Of a stretch of 64,000 nt of DNA, positions 17,807-27,014 are shown one piece after another; positions within the stretch are counted from its first letter, which is position 1, and every line of letters starts with the position of its first letter. The position numbers and the translations under genes were made by a program. The DNA is taken from assembly GCF_002953135.1 (NCBI RefSeq), contig NZ_CP026372.1, positions 1,178,001-1,242,000 of the forward strand, given 5' to 3'. Source of the DNA: Sphingobium sp. SCG-1. Its GTDB lineage: Bacteria > Pseudomonadota > Alphaproteobacteria > Sphingomonadales > Sphingomonadaceae. The notes under the pieces were generated by a model. That model was not told the DNA's origin. It saw only the letters and a program-made list of their open reading frames with translations, and ran no database searches.

Positions 17807-18523
17807 CTAGGGTGCTGGAAACCAGCGCATCACGCTCCAGCTTGCAGGCGTCCAGATGCCGATGCGCACCCCGATATCCCGCAATTTGTCGCCCGTCCAT
17901 TCGTTGCAGGTGCGCAGCACGCTATAGCTGCCACGTGCGGGGTAGAACAGATCGTCCGCACCATAGCCCTTGATTGCCGCGCCCGGCGCAAAGTCGGCGT
18001 CGATGGCTTTTGCAAGCGCCTGATATTGTGCGGAGGTCAACAGGATAGGCCGCAGGTCCGGCCCTCGCCACAGGCGTTGCAGATGATCGACATGCATCAG
18101 CGTGGTGTCACTGCCGATTGCAGCGCGCAGGACGATCTTCGGATCGACGTCCGCCCAAGTTGGCGTGTTCAGATAAAAATTGCGCTCGCCCCAACCGAAC
18201 ATCAGCCACTGGCCCGCGCGTCGTGGATCGCCAAGATCGGTTGGCCGAACCCGCGCCCGCCAGTCATGCAGACCGTTGACCGTGGGGAGCACCAGCCCGG
18301 TGTGCACGCCGTTGGTGTAGACGTAGATGGTAATGCCGTCAGTCGGTCGCACCGCATTGCGATTTGCCGGGATTAACGATCCGCCCAATATGCACAGTGC
18401 GAAAAGCAACGGCGCCGCCAGCATGGCGCAAAGCCAGCGCACGACGCGTCGCTGAAACCAGCGCTTCCTGTCGGAGCTGGACCTTTGCGTTCTACCAGCT
18501 CCCGTAGCCTGGCGCCTCACCAT
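17807..18523 (-). CDS. TIGR02117 / DUF2459 family protein
   Basis: 238-residue protein with one membrane helix (about residues 30-50, WLCAMLAAPLLFALCILGGSL) and a large periplasmic domain with family features: IYVYTNGVHTGLVLP, WLMFGWGERNFYLNTPTW, and near the end RTCNEWTGDKLRDIGVR, in which Cys and the early His resemble a peptidase-like pair. Function unknown. The start overlaps the prmA 3' end by 32 bases, so SDR, prmA and this gene form one minus-strand operon. The exact start is uncertain because no strong ribosome binding site is visible. Confidence 0.75.
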   Translation of the reverse strand: MVRRQATGAGRTQRSSSDRKRWFQRRVVRWLCAMLAAPLLFALCILGGSLIPANRNAVRPTDGITIYVYTNGVHTGLVLPTVNGLHDWRARVRPTDLGDPRRAGQWLMFGWGERNFYLNTPTWADVDPKIVLRAAIGSDTTLMHVDHLQRLWRGPDLRPILLTSAQYQALAKAIDADFAPGAAIKGYGADDLFYPARGSYSVLRTCNEWTGDKLRDIGVRIGIWTPASWSVMRWFPAP

Positions 18524-19469
18524 TCAAGTCTGCGGCCCAGCGGCGCGGACGACGCCAGCCGATCGCGGGCCGCTTGCGTAAGCGGAGCGTCGGCCACTGC
18601 CCGGTGTCGATGCGATCGGCAAGGCGCATACCCTGCGCACGATAGGCAGCGGCGACGCGGCTCACCTGACTGTCGAGCAACCCCGCCAGGATCAGCGTGC
18701 CGCCTTCGTCCAGCGCTGCCGTCAAAGAGGGCGCAAGTTCGATCAGCGGCCCGGCAAGGATATTGGCGATCACCAGGTCATAAGGCGCGCGGCGCTGGAT
18801 GCCGGGGTGATCCACGCCGGCGGCGGCAAACAGAGTGAGTTGTCCAATCCCCATGCCCAGCGGCACGTCATTGGCGGCAGTATTCTCCGCAGTTACCTCG
18901 ACCGAGACCGGATCGATGTCCGACGCGGTGGCATAAGCGCGTGGCCACAGGTGCATGGCTGCGAAGGCGAGCAGCCCCGTGCCGGTGCCCACGTCCGCAA
19001 TATTGCCGAAGCGATGCCCCAGCCTGCGCGTACGATCCAGCATGGCTAGGCAACCGGACGTCGTCTCATGCTGCCCGGTACCGAAGGCGCGTCCCGCGCC
19101 AATCAGGAAATCTTTATGGTCCGGCGGCACGGCGTCCTCCGGCGAATTGCGCACGAAAAAACGCCCGGCGATGACAGGTTCCAACCCTTGCTGGCTGATC
19201 GTGACCCAATCCTCCTGCGGCAGCTTTTGGAGTGCCGGTTTCCGACCCCGCGCGCTCGGCACAAGTGCCTGCACCAGCTTCACCAGTGCGGCATTGGGCT
19301 TGCCCTCGAAATAGGCGTCGAGTTGCCACTGCTCTGGATCGTCCTCCACGGCTTCGCTGGTCATCAGCGTCGGCGGATTGTCGAGCATGGCGAACGCCGC
19401 GACATCACCTTCCAACGCTTCGGCCTCCGCCCGCGTACAGGGAAGGGTGAGCTTCCAACTATCGGACAT
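18492..19469 (-). CDS. prmA: Ribosomal protein L11 methyltransferase-like
   Basis: SAM-dependent methyltransferase that trimethylates ribosomal protein L11. 325 residues with an N-terminal substrate-recognition domain and the class I fold: FGTGQHETTSGCL, motif I ADVGTGTGLLAFAAM, and the catalytic-region motif VIANILAGPLIEL. Start MSDSWKL at 19469 chosen because GGAG lies six bases upstream; four extra codons upstream are possible. The start overlaps the end of the SDR gene by 11 bases, so they are co-translated. Confidence 0.92.
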   Translation of the reverse strand: MSDSWKLTLPCTRAEAEALEGDVAAFAMLDNPPTLMTSEAVEDDPEQWQLDAYFEGKPNAALVKLVQALVPSARGRKPALQKLPQEDWVTISQQGLEPVIAGRFFVRNSPEDAVPPDHKDFLIGAGRAFGTGQHETTSGCLAMLDRTRRLGHRFGNIADVGTGTGLLAFAAMHLWPRAYATASDIDPVSVEVTAENTAANDVPLGMGIGQLTLFAAAGVDHPGIQRRAPYDLVIANILAGPLIELAPSLTAALDEGGTLILAGLLDSQVSRVAAAYRAQGMRLADRIDTGQWPTLRLRKRPAIGWRRPRRWAADLNGEAPGYGSW

Positions 19470-20151
19470 AGCTGGCTCCATTGGCGTCGAGGACTGCGCC
19501 GGTCATAGAGGGCGGCGCATCGTGCACCAGGAACTTGACGATGGCGGCGATCTCTTCGGGATCGGCGACCTTGCCCAGCGGAATGTCCGCCAGCAATGTG
19601 TCGCCACCCCGGCTGGCGAGATAATCCTCCGCCATGCCTGTCCTCGTGAAACCGGGGCATACGGCAAAGGCGTAGATCCCCTCCGCTGCATAGGCGCGGG
19701 CGATCGTTTTGGTCATGGCCACCATGCCGCCCTTTGACGCGGCATAATGCCAATGCGCCGGGCTGTCGCCGCGATAGGCGGCTCGGCTCGCGACGTTGAC
19801 GATGCGACCGGTACTTCTGCGCTGCTGCCAGTGGAGGACGGCCTTGCGGCACAGCAGCGCCGCTGCTTCCAGGTTGACGGTCATCGTTCGCGACCAACCC
19901 GCCAGCCAGTCAGCATCGCTGGCGTCGAGCGGCGTCGCCTCGAAAATGCCGGCATTGTTGATGAGGATGTCGATGCGTCCGCCCAGCGCCTCGACCGCCT
20001 TGTCCCAGAGGGCGTCGGCCCCACCGGCCGCGCTGAGGTCAGCATCCTGGCTACTCGCCGCGAACAGGCGCGTGTCCTTGGATTTGAGGATCGTGGCGCA
20101 GGCCGCGCCGATCCCGCGGCTCGCACCGGTGAGGAGGATGTTAAGGGACAT
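19459..20151 (-). CDS. Short-chain dehydrogenase/reductase
   Basis: NAD(P)-dependent oxidoreductase of the classical SDR family, 230 residues. The cofactor motif TGASRGIG lies at residues 8-15, NNAG follows near residue 65, and the catalytic Ser (VASRAA) and YAASK pair come later. The family's PGFTRTGM segment follows. The substrate cannot be told from sequence. It heads a minus-strand operon with prmA and the TIGR02117 gene. Confidence 0.88.
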   Translation of the reverse strand: MSLNILLTGASRGIGAACATILKSKDTRLFAASSQDADLSAAGGADALWDKAVEALGGRIDILINNAGIFEATPLDASDADWLAGWSRTMTVNLEAAALLCRKAVLHWQQRRSTGRIVNVASRAAYRGDSPAHWHYAASKGGMVAMTKTIARAYAAEGIYAFAVCPGFTRTGMAEDYLASRGGDTLLADIPLGKVADPEEIAAIVKFLVHDAPPSMTGAVLDANGASYVR

Positions 20152-20191
20152 GCATGCCGGTTAGCCGACCCGCACGCCCGAGGGAAGGGTA

Positions 20192-21523
20192 TTAGGCGAC
20201 GCGTTGGCTGAGTTCTGCCGAAGCGTCACGAAGCAAGTTGAGCTTGCCCTCCACACTCATGAAGCCGCGTTCGAGTTGATCGATCTCGGATGCTACGACT
20301 TCCGTATCCTGCCGGATTGCCGAGATGGTTGCCGACATCGAATCTGCGGCTAGGGCCGTTTCATCAACAGCTGCAGTTATCATCGTAACGGTCTGCGCCT
20401 GTGCATCCATTGCGCCCCGAATGCGGTTGGCGGACATCTGCACTTCATCGACCGTTTCGCGGATGCGCTGGTTGGTTTCGACCGATTGGCGTGTCGATGC
20501 CTGAATGGAGCCGATCTTGTTGGCGATATCGTCCGTCGCGCGCGCTGTCTGATTGGCGAGGCTTTTCACTTCTTGTGCAACCACGGCAAAACCGCGGCCT
20601 GCGTCGCCCGCCCGCGCGGCTTCGATGGTGGCATTGAGCGCCAGCAGGTTGGTCTGGCCCGCGATGTCGCGGATCAGGCCCAGGATCGACTCGATCGACT
20701 GCGCATTCTCCGACAAGGTAGTAGACATCGTCACTGCTTCGCCAGCCTGTGCATAGGCCCGCTGTGCGACTTCGGCTGCGCCTTCCACTTCGGCACGAGC
20801 GTCCTCGATTGCGCGGATCAGGCCAGCGGACGTCTGCGCCGCTTCACGCATGGCAAGCGCCGATTGCTCGGCGGCGGCGGCCACTTCGGACGCCTTGCCC
20901 AACATGCCGCGGGTGGCGGCGGATGCATCCTTGGCCTGTTCACGCAGACCTTCGCCCAGTTGTGAGGCGCCGTCGATCTCTGCAACGATGCGTTGTTCGA
21001 ATATCTGTGTGTTCTGCTGGCGGATTACATCTTCCTCGGCCGATGCATCGCGCGCTAATAAGGTGCACAACAGTTCAACTTCGACCAGACAGATGCGCGT
21101 GACGTTCCGATGCAGAATGCGCGCCCTCTCCGGATCTACGGGCGCGGCCCAAAGAATATCGTGCACCTTCTCGTTTGCTGCGGAGATTGCCAGCAGGATA
21201 GCGAAGACGGAGAAACCGTGTTTGCGGGCCTGACGGGCGCAGGCTCGCGCCGAGTCCGCCCACTCTTCGGAACTCAGGTTGGAATATTTGGCCCGAACGT
21301 AGTGCGATACTTCCTTGCGGAAATTGCTGAGGGAAGGAGGCGGCACATGCATCGCCAGCTTCGTATGTTCCACATAGGTGTCAAAGAACGCCTGAGCGAC
21401 TGTCTCACCACCATCGGGCAGAAGCGCAAACACCTCTGCCGCATCAGCAGCCAACATACCGTTTGGGTCGAATTCGCGTAGCCGTTCCCGCATGGAAACA
21501 TCCGCATTTGTTTTCAACACCAT
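20192..21523 (-). CDS. Soluble methyl-accepting chemotaxis protein with protoglobin-like N-terminal sensor
   Basis: Cytoplasmic chemoreceptor-like signalling protein of about 443 residues. No membrane helices. Residues about 1-170 form an all-helical sensor resembling globin-coupled sensors such as HemAT, with a candidate proximal His in the ARQARKHGFSVFA helix. The C-terminal half is a standard MCP signalling domain, with the hairpin tip IRDIAGQTNLLALNATIEAARAGD AGRGFAVVA-type sequence. Start at 21523 is preferred because GAGAGG lies eight bases upstream; two starts further upstream (up to 21595) stay in frame. The haem-binding assignment is inferred. No che genes are nearby. Confidence 0.75.
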   Translation of the reverse strand: MVLKTNADVSMRERLREFDPNGMLAADAAEVFALLPDGGETVAQAFFDTYVEHTKLAMHVPPPSLSNFRKEVSHYVRAKYSNLSSEEWADSARACARQARKHGFSVFAILLAISAANEKVHDILWAAPVDPERARILHRNVTRICLVEVELLCTLLARDASAEEDVIRQQNTQIFEQRIVAEIDGASQLGEGLREQAKDASAATRGMLGKASEVAAAAEQSALAMREAAQTSAGLIRAIEDARAEVEGAAEVAQRAYAQAGEAVTMSTTLSENAQSIESILGLIRDIAGQTNLLALNATIEAARAGDAGRGFAVVAQEVKSLANQTARATDDIANKIGSIQASTRQSVETNQRIRETVDEVQMSANRIRGAMDAQAQTVTMITAAVDETALAADSMSATISAIRQDTEVVASEIDQLERGFMSVEGKLNLLRDASAELSQRVA

Positions 21524-21753
21524 GAATCTTGCCTCTCGCATCCTAAGGCTCGTCAGCGCCTGATGACTGCTCATAACCCTCACTTGGTTAATCATCTCTT
21601 AGCCCGGTGGAAAAACGACAGGGAAGAGAGAGAAACTGAGACTGCTCCTGCCTTCCGCAGCTTTTGTCATGTGATTCTCCGCTGCATTGCACAGTATAGG
21701 GGTGCGCGCTAAAGGGGCTGTGAATCACGCTGACCCTGGGGAGTGCAGACCGA

Positions 21754-22149
21754 ATGGCGCGAACGCGAAACAGGCCTCTGTCGCCGCATCTGACCATCTG
21801 GAAATGGGGTCCGCATATGGCCCTGTCGATCCTTCAGCGCGTTACGGGCGATGGCTTGGCTACGGCGGGCGTTCTTGGCGTCGTATGGTGGCTGGTGGCC
21901 GCCGCGTCCGGCCCGGAAGCCTATGCCAGCTTCATCCATCATGCGACCTCATGGTATGGCTATGTCGTGATGATCGGCTTGACGCTGTTCTTCTTTCAGC
22001 ACCTGTTTTCCGGTCTCCGCTACTTCGTGCTGGATATTGGCGCGGGCTATGAACTGAAGACCAACAAGAGCTGGGCAATGGTCGTGCCGGTCGCGGCGAT
22101 CGCCGTTACCGCGGCTATCTGGCTCAGCGTTTTTGCAGGGAAGCTGTAA
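21754..22149 (+). CDS. sdhC: Succinate dehydrogenase cytochrome b556 subunit
   Basis: Membrane anchor of complex II, 131 residues with three membrane helices. It starts with the family motif RPLSPHLTIW followed by SILQRVTGDGLATAG; the haem-ligand His is expected in the second helix region (HLFSGLRY). Its stop codon overlaps the start of sdhD (TAATG). Confidence 0.92.
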   Translation: MARTRNRPLSPHLTIWKWGPHMALSILQRVTGDGLATAGVLGVVWWLVAAASGPEAYASFIHHATSWYGYVVMIGLTLFFFQHLFSGLRYFVLDIGAGYELKTNKSWAMVVPVAAIAVTAAIWLSVFAGKL

Positions 22150-22538
22150 TGGGTAGCGGTACGGAAATCGGTCGCGTCCGGGGCCTTGGCAGCGCCAAGT
22201 CGGGCACACATCACTGGGTCAACCATCGCATCACGGCGGTAAGCAACCTGTTCTTGGTGCTCTGGCTGATCTTCAGCCTGCTGCAACTGCCTAGCTTGGA
22301 TTACATTGCTGTCACCACCTGGCTTGCGAAAATCTGGGTCGCCGTGCCGATGATGCTGATGCTCGTCAGCGTATTCACGCATCTTCGCCTTGGCTTGCAG
22401 ATCCTGGTCGAAGATTATGTGCATGACGAGGGTTTGAAGTTCGCCACGCTCATGTTCCTCAATTTCTACGCCGTCGCTGGCGCCGCGGCTGGCATCTTCG
22501 CCATCGCCAAGATTGCCTTCACTGGAGCAGCCTCCTGA
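22149..22538 (+). CDS. sdhD: Succinate dehydrogenase hydrophobic membrane anchor subunit
   Basis: Second membrane anchor of complex II, 129 residues and three helices. The N-terminal RVRGLGSAKSGTHHWVNHRITAVSN segment is typical of alphaproteobacterial SdhD, and a conserved His occurs in the second helix region (FTHLRLGLQ), followed by DYVHDE. It overlaps sdhC and sdhA by one base at both ends, so the three genes are tightly coupled. Confidence 0.92.
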   Translation: MGSGTEIGRVRGLGSAKSGTHHWVNHRITAVSNLFLVLWLIFSLLQLPSLDYIAVTTWLAKIWVAVPMMLMLVSVFTHLRLGLQILVEDYVHDEGLKFATLMFLNFYAVAGAAAGIFAIAKIAFTGAAS

Positions 22539-24343
22539 TGTCGACCGAAGCCTATAAGATCATCGACCATACCTATGACGCCGTTGTCGTAGGTGCGGGT
22601 GGCTCCGGCCTGCGCGCGACCATGGGGATCGCGGAAACCGGCCTCAAGACTGCGTGCATCACCAAGGTGTTCCCAACGCGCAGCCATACCGTTGCGGCGC
22701 AGGGCGGCATCGCGGCGAGCCTCGGCAATAATTCGCCCGACCACTGGACGTGGCACATGTACGACACCGTGAAGGGGTCGGACTGGCTGGGCGATCAGGA
22801 CGCGATTGAATATATGGTGCGTGAAGCACCCGCCGCCGTGTACGAACTGGAGCACGCAGGCGTGCCGTTCAGCCGCAATCCGGAAGGCACAATCTATCAG
22901 CGTCCCTTCGGCGGCCACATGCAAAACATGGGCGCCGGCCCGCCAGTGCAGCGCACTTGCGCCGCCGCTGACCGCACCGGCCATGCGATGCTCCACTCGC
23001 TCTATCAGCAGTCGCTGAAGTACGACGCGGACTTCTACGTCGAATATTTCGCCATCGACCTCATCATGGAAAATGGCGAGTGCCGTGGCGTCATCGCCAT
23101 CTGCATGGAAGATGGATCGATTCATCGTTTCCGCGCGCATAGCGTCGTGCTGGCCACCGGCGGCTACGGCCGCTGCTATTTCTCCGCGACCTCCGCCCAT
23201 ACCTGCACGGGTGACGGCGGCGGCATGGTGCTGCGCGCTGGCCTGCCATTGCAGGACATGGAATTCGTGCAGTTCCACCCGACCGGAATCTACGGCGCGG
23301 GCGTGCTCATTACCGAAGGCGCGCGCGGCGAAGGCGGCTATCTGACCAACGCATCGGGCGAGCGGTTCATGGAACGTTATGCGCCGTCCGCCAAGGATCT
23401 GGCATCGCGCGACGTGGTGTCGCGGTCGATGGCGATGGAAATCCGCGAAGGCCGCGGCGTCGGCAAGGAAGGGGATCACATCTTCCTCCACCTCGACCAT
23501 ATCGACCCGAAAATCCTGGCCGAGCGTCTGCCGGGCATCACGGAAACCGGCAAGGTGTTCGCGAACGTCGACCTGACGCGTCAGCCGCTGCCGGTGGTGC
23601 CGACCGTTCACTACAATATGGGCGGCATCCCCTGTAACTACCATGGCGAAGTCGTGACGTTGAAGGACGGCAATCCCGATGCCGTCGTGCCGGGCCTGTT
23701 TGCGGTCGGCGAAGCGGCCTGCGTATCGGTGCATGGCGCGAACCGCCTCGGCTCCAACTCGCTGATCGATCTCGTCGTGTTCGGCCGCGCGACCGGCCAC
23801 CGCATTTCCGAAATTGTGAAGCCGGGTTCGTCGCACAAGGCGCTCCCCACCGACAGTGCCGATCTGGCGCTTTCGCGGCTCGATCACTTCCGCAATGCGA
23901 AGGGCAGCACGCCCACCGCGAAAATCCGCCTCGAAATGCAGCGCACCATGCAAAAGCATGCCGCCGTGTTCCGCGACGAGGCTCTGATGAGCGAAGGCGT
24001 CGCCAAGCTGCAGAACGTCTACAAGAGCATGGAAGACGTCCAGGTCACCGACCGCTCGCTGATATGGAACACCGACCTCATCGAGACGCTGGAGCTGGAC
24101 AACTTGATCAGCCAGGCGACGTGCACCATCGAAGGCGCGCTGAACCGCAAGGAAAGCCGCGGCGCACATATGCACGAGGATTACCCCGAGCGCGACGACG
24201 CCAACTGGATGAAGCACACCATCTCATGGTTCGACGGCTGGGGCGGCAAGGGCGGCAAAGTCACGCTCGATACGCGCCCCGTGCACGAATACACACTGAC
24301 CGACGAAATCGAGTACATCAAGCCAAAGGCGCGCGTTTATTAA
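22538..24343 (+). CDS. sdhA: Succinate dehydrogenase flavoprotein subunit
   Basis: Catalytic subunit that oxidises succinate to fumarate in the TCA cycle and respiratory chain. 601 residues: FAD site GAGGSGLRA near residue 19, the covalent-FAD His in the RSHTVAAQGG motif, and catalytic residues in the HPTGI, TEGARGEGG and GANRLGSNSL regions. The operon ends here with a strong terminator. The iron-sulfur subunit gene sdhB, normally next, is not present in the window. Confidence 0.96.
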   Translation: MSTEAYKIIDHTYDAVVVGAGGSGLRATMGIAETGLKTACITKVFPTRSHTVAAQGGIAASLGNNSPDHWTWHMYDTVKGSDWLGDQDAIEYMVREAPAAVYELEHAGVPFSRNPEGTIYQRPFGGHMQNMGAGPPVQRTCAAADRTGHAMLHSLYQQSLKYDADFYVEYFAIDLIMENGECRGVIAICMEDGSIHRFRAHSVVLATGGYGRCYFSATSAHTCTGDGGGMVLRAGLPLQDMEFVQFHPTGIYGAGVLITEGARGEGGYLTNASGERFMERYAPSAKDLASRDVVSRSMAMEIREGRGVGKEGDHIFLHLDHIDPKILAERLPGITETGKVFANVDLTRQPLPVVPTVHYNMGGIPCNYHGEVVTLKDGNPDAVVPGLFAVGEAACVSVHGANRLGSNSLIDLVVFGRATGHRISEIVKPGSSHKALPTDSADLALSRLDHFRNAKGSTPTAKIRLEMQRTMQKHAAVFRDEALMSEGVAKLQNVYKSMEDVQVTDRSLIWNTDLIETLELDNLISQATCTIEGALNRKESRGAHMHEDYPERDDANWMKHTISWFDGWGGKGGKVTLDTRPVHEYTLTDEIEYIKPKARVY

Positions 24344-24370
24344 GCGTCTTACGCGATAGGGTGCCAAAAA

Positions 24371-24406
24371 GGGGCGCGAGCGCTATGTCGTTCGCGCCCC
24401 TTTTTT
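24371..24406 (+). terminator. Rho-independent terminator after sdhA
   Basis: A perfect 9-bp stem (GGGGCGCGA / TCGCGCCCC) with a 12-base loop, followed by six T. An A run just upstream means it can also act on the minus strand for glpD, whose stop lies 13 bases away. Confidence 0.9.
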
Positions 24407-24418
24407 ATTGGTGCCGGG

Positions 24419-25909
24419 TCAGTCGTTGGCGAGCGTGGTGAGAAAAGCCTGCAATCGTGCAACACCCTCCGCGTCGACGCGTAATCCCATCTTCGTCCGC
24501 CGCCACAGCACATCTGCGGCGGTCCGCGCCCACTCGTTGCGAACGAGGTAGCGGACTTCGGTTTCGGTCAATCCACCGCCGAAGTCTTCGCCCAGAGCCT
24601 CCCTGCTCAACGCCTCGCTCAGCCACTCGAATGCGCAGGTGCCGTAGGTGGAGACGATCCGCGACACATCGTCCGGCGTGAGGAACGGATAGGCCGCCGC
24701 GATCTTCGCCATCAATGCCGGACGGTCCCGCAGTGCAAATTCGCCGCCGGGCAGTGCCGCGCTCGCCGTCCAGCTTCTGCCCGTCAACGTCGGCATCAAG
24801 GGCGTGAGCATCGCCATCGCATCTTCCGCCAGACGACGATAGGTCGTGATCTTACCCCCGAAGATCGATAGCAACGGCGCGCCATTGTCGGCATCGAGTT
24901 TCAGGACGTAATCGCGGGTCGCTTCCTGCGCGGCGCTCGCCCCATCGTCGAGCAACGGGCGCACGCCGCTATACGTCCACACGACATCTGCGGGCGTGAT
25001 CGCCTGCGCGAAGTATTCGCTGGCCGCTGCACAGAGATAGGCGATCTCTTCTTCCGACGCTTCAGGTTTGAGGTCGGCATTCTCGTGATCGCGGTCGGTC
25101 GTGCCGATCAGCGTCAGGTCGCGCTCATAGGGAATCGCGAAGATGATCCGGCCATCGGCGTTCTGGAAGATGTAACTGCGGTCATGATCGAACAGCCGCT
25201 TCGTCACGATATGGCTACCGCGCACCAGTCGGATGTTGGCGGGGCGCTCCGTCTCCGTGCGATCGATCAGGCGGACGACCCATGGCCCCGCCGCATTGAC
25301 GATCGCGCGCGCCTGAAAGCTGCCCGCCGTGCCATCGACGTCGCGCGTCGTGATGCGCCACAGGTCGCCCTCACGCGCTGCTGCCGTCACTTCGCATCGG
25401 GTACGGATTTCCGCACCGCGCGACGCCGCATCGCGCGCATTCAGCACCACCAGCCGCGCATCGTCCACCCAGCAGTCCGAATATTCGAATGCCGTCGAAT
25501 AGCCGGGCTTCAGCGGCTTACCCGCTGGGTCGCTCCGCAAGTCGATAGTGCGCGTGGCCGGCAACAACTTCCGCCCGCCGATATGATCGTAGAGGAACAG
25601 CCCCAGCCGCAGCAGCCACTTCGGCCGCAATCCCGGATGATGCGGCAGCACGAACCGCATCGGCCAGGCGATGTGCGGCGCGATGTTCAGCAGCCGCTCG
25701 CGCTCCATCAGAGACTCACGCACCAGCTTGAATTCGTAATGCTCCAGATAGCGCAGCCCGCCGTGGATCAGCTTGGTCGAGGCGGACGACGTGCCGGACG
25801 CCAGATCGTCGCGTTCGAGCAGCAGCGCCGATGCGCCGCGCCCGGCTGCATCACGGGCGATGCCGGTCCCATTGATGCCGCCGCCAATGACGCATAGATC
25901 GTAGATCAC
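24419..25909 (-). CDS. glpD: Glycerol-3-phosphate dehydrogenase (FAD, respiratory)
   Basis: Membrane-associated flavoenzyme that oxidises sn-glycerol 3-phosphate to dihydroxyacetone phosphate, passing electrons to quinone. 496 residues: FAD motif GGGINGTGIARDAAGRG, the SSASTKLIHGGLRYLE block, and GGKITTYRRLAEDAM near the C-terminus. GTG start at 25909. It begins ten bases after the exporter gene upstream and so probably shares its promoter. This ties glycerol phosphate oxidation to sulfite export and fits use of the glycerol half of sulfoquinovosyl glycerol. Confidence 0.95.
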   Translation of the reverse strand: MIYDLCVIGGGINGTGIARDAAGRGASALLLERDDLASGTSSASTKLIHGGLRYLEHYEFKLVRESLMERERLLNIAPHIAWPMRFVLPHHPGLRPKWLLRLGLFLYDHIGGRKLLPATRTIDLRSDPAGKPLKPGYSTAFEYSDCWVDDARLVVLNARDAASRGAEIRTRCEVTAAAREGDLWRITTRDVDGTAGSFQARAIVNAAGPWVVRLIDRTETERPANIRLVRGSHIVTKRLFDHDRSYIFQNADGRIIFAIPYERDLTLIGTTDRDHENADLKPEASEEEIAYLCAAASEYFAQAITPADVVWTYSGVRPLLDDGASAAQEATRDYVLKLDADNGAPLLSIFGGKITTYRRLAEDAMAMLTPLMPTLTGRSWTASAALPGGEFALRDRPALMAKIAAAYPFLTPDDVSRIVSTYGTCAFEWLSEALSREALGEDFGGGLTETEVRYLVRNEWARTAADVLWRRTKMGLRVDAEGVARLQAFLTTLAND

Positions 25910-25919
25910 GACCGCGCCC

Positions 25920-26984
25920 TCACAGCACCAGCGCCGCCGCCAGCGACAGCGCGAAGGAGACGATGGTCGCCGCGATCACCGGCGCGAAACTGCGCCACCC
26001 CTGCGTCAACAGCACTGCCATTTGCGACTTCATCGCCGTTGCCGTGACGGAGACCAGCAGCAGCGCCTTCGACACGACATGCGACGCATCCGTCAGTTGC
26101 GGGGGCAGGGAAACGGCGGTGTTGATCCCGACCAGCACCAGGAAGCCGAGCACGAACCAGGGCACCTGCACGCGCCGCGCAACCCCATCGGTGACGCCCT
26201 GATTGCGCAGGGCAAAGGCGACGATCGCAAGCACCGGCGCCAGCAACGTCACGCGTGTCAGTTTGACGATCGTGGCCACTTCCCCCGCCGTGCGAGAGAA
26301 GGAGAAGCCGCCGCCGATTGCCTGCGCGACGTCATGGATCGATGCACCGATCAGAAACCCTGCCTGCTGATCGGTCAGCCCCAAATATTCGGCGATCGGC
26401 GGGTAGAACGACATGGCAAGCGCGCTGGCGACGGATATTCCGACCAGCACGATCGTAAAGCGCGCCTGATCGATGCGCTTCTCGCCGATCAGGCTCCAAA
26501 GCGCCAACGCGGCGGACGCGCCGCAGATCGCCGTGGCGCCGCCCGCTAGCAGGCCGAACATGACGTCCTGCTTGAACAGCTTCGCCACCACAATCCCGGT
26601 CACCATGACGACTGCCATGATCGCCACCAAAGCCGCTAACGAGCCGATGCCCAGCGACCCGATCTGCGCAAAGGTGATCTGCGTGCCCACGAGCACGATG
26701 CCGATCCGCAGCAAGGTGTGCGACGCGAAGGTGAGGCCCGGCACCAGCCGTGGCTCCGCGCTCACGAAACTCAGCGACAGGCCGATAAGCAGGCCCATCA
26801 GGATGATCGGCGCACCATAATGCTCGCTGAGCCATGCAGCAGCAAGCGAGGCGACCACCGCGATCGCCATCCCCGGCACGCGCTCCTGCCAGCGGCGCTG
26901 CGGCTGCGGTGTCTCCATCAGCAGGTCGCCGTAGAGGTCAGCCGCCATGACGGTGTTTCTGTCTTGCGCTGTCATATGGCTCAT
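25920..26984 (-). CDS. YeiH/TauZ-like putative sulfate/sulfite exporter (PF03601 family)
   Basis: Inner-membrane protein of about 354 residues with roughly ten helices. Family marks: GAPIILMGLLIGLSLSF, GLTFASHTLLRIGIVLVGTQI, a GGATAICGASAALAL block and GASIHDVAQAIGGG. The family (COG2855) includes YeiH and TauZ, the latter proposed to export sulfur oxyanions released in taurine breakdown. Start uncertain: ATGs at 26984, 26975 and 26948 are all possible; the open frame beyond 26984 overlaps the divergent promoter. Placement first in an operon with glpD, divergent from an MFS gene and near sulfoquinovose genes, suggests it removes sulfite or sulfate from C-S bond cleavage. Confidence 0.8.
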   Translation of the reverse strand: MSHMTAQDRNTVMAADLYGDLLMETPQPQRRWQERVPGMAIAVVASLAAAWLSEHYGAPIILMGLLIGLSLSFVSAEPRLVPGLTFASHTLLRIGIVLVGTQITFAQIGSLGIGSLAALVAIMAVVMVTGIVVAKLFKQDVMFGLLAGGATAICGASAALALWSLIGEKRIDQARFTIVLVGISVASALAMSFYPPIAEYLGLTDQQAGFLIGASIHDVAQAIGGGFSFSRTAGEVATIVKLTRVTLLAPVLAIVAFALRNQGVTDGVARRVQVPWFVLGFLVLVGINTAVSLPPQLTDASHVVSKALLLVSVTATAMKSQMAVLLTQGWRSFAPVIAATIVSFALSLAAALVL

Positions 26985-26990
26985 GCCTAT

Positions 26991-27014
26991 AGTTGCGGTG
27001 GACCATCCGCAACT
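26991..27014. promoter_or_regulatory. Perfect inverted repeat in the exporter-MFS divergent promoter
   Basis: AGTTGCGG and CCGCAACT, 8-bp perfect arms around an 8-base spacer. It lies in the 76-base gap between the divergent exporter and MFS genes, six bases upstream of the exporter ATG at 26984. An A tract on the plus-strand 3' side is the wrong way round for a terminator on either strand. Best read as an operator for a dimeric regulator; which one is unknown. Confidence 0.45.

Noticed and set aside
22466..24217. Minus-strand open frame of about 583 codons opposite sdhA
   Set aside because: Shadow of sdhA, a strongly conserved gene; the translation matches nothing recognisable.
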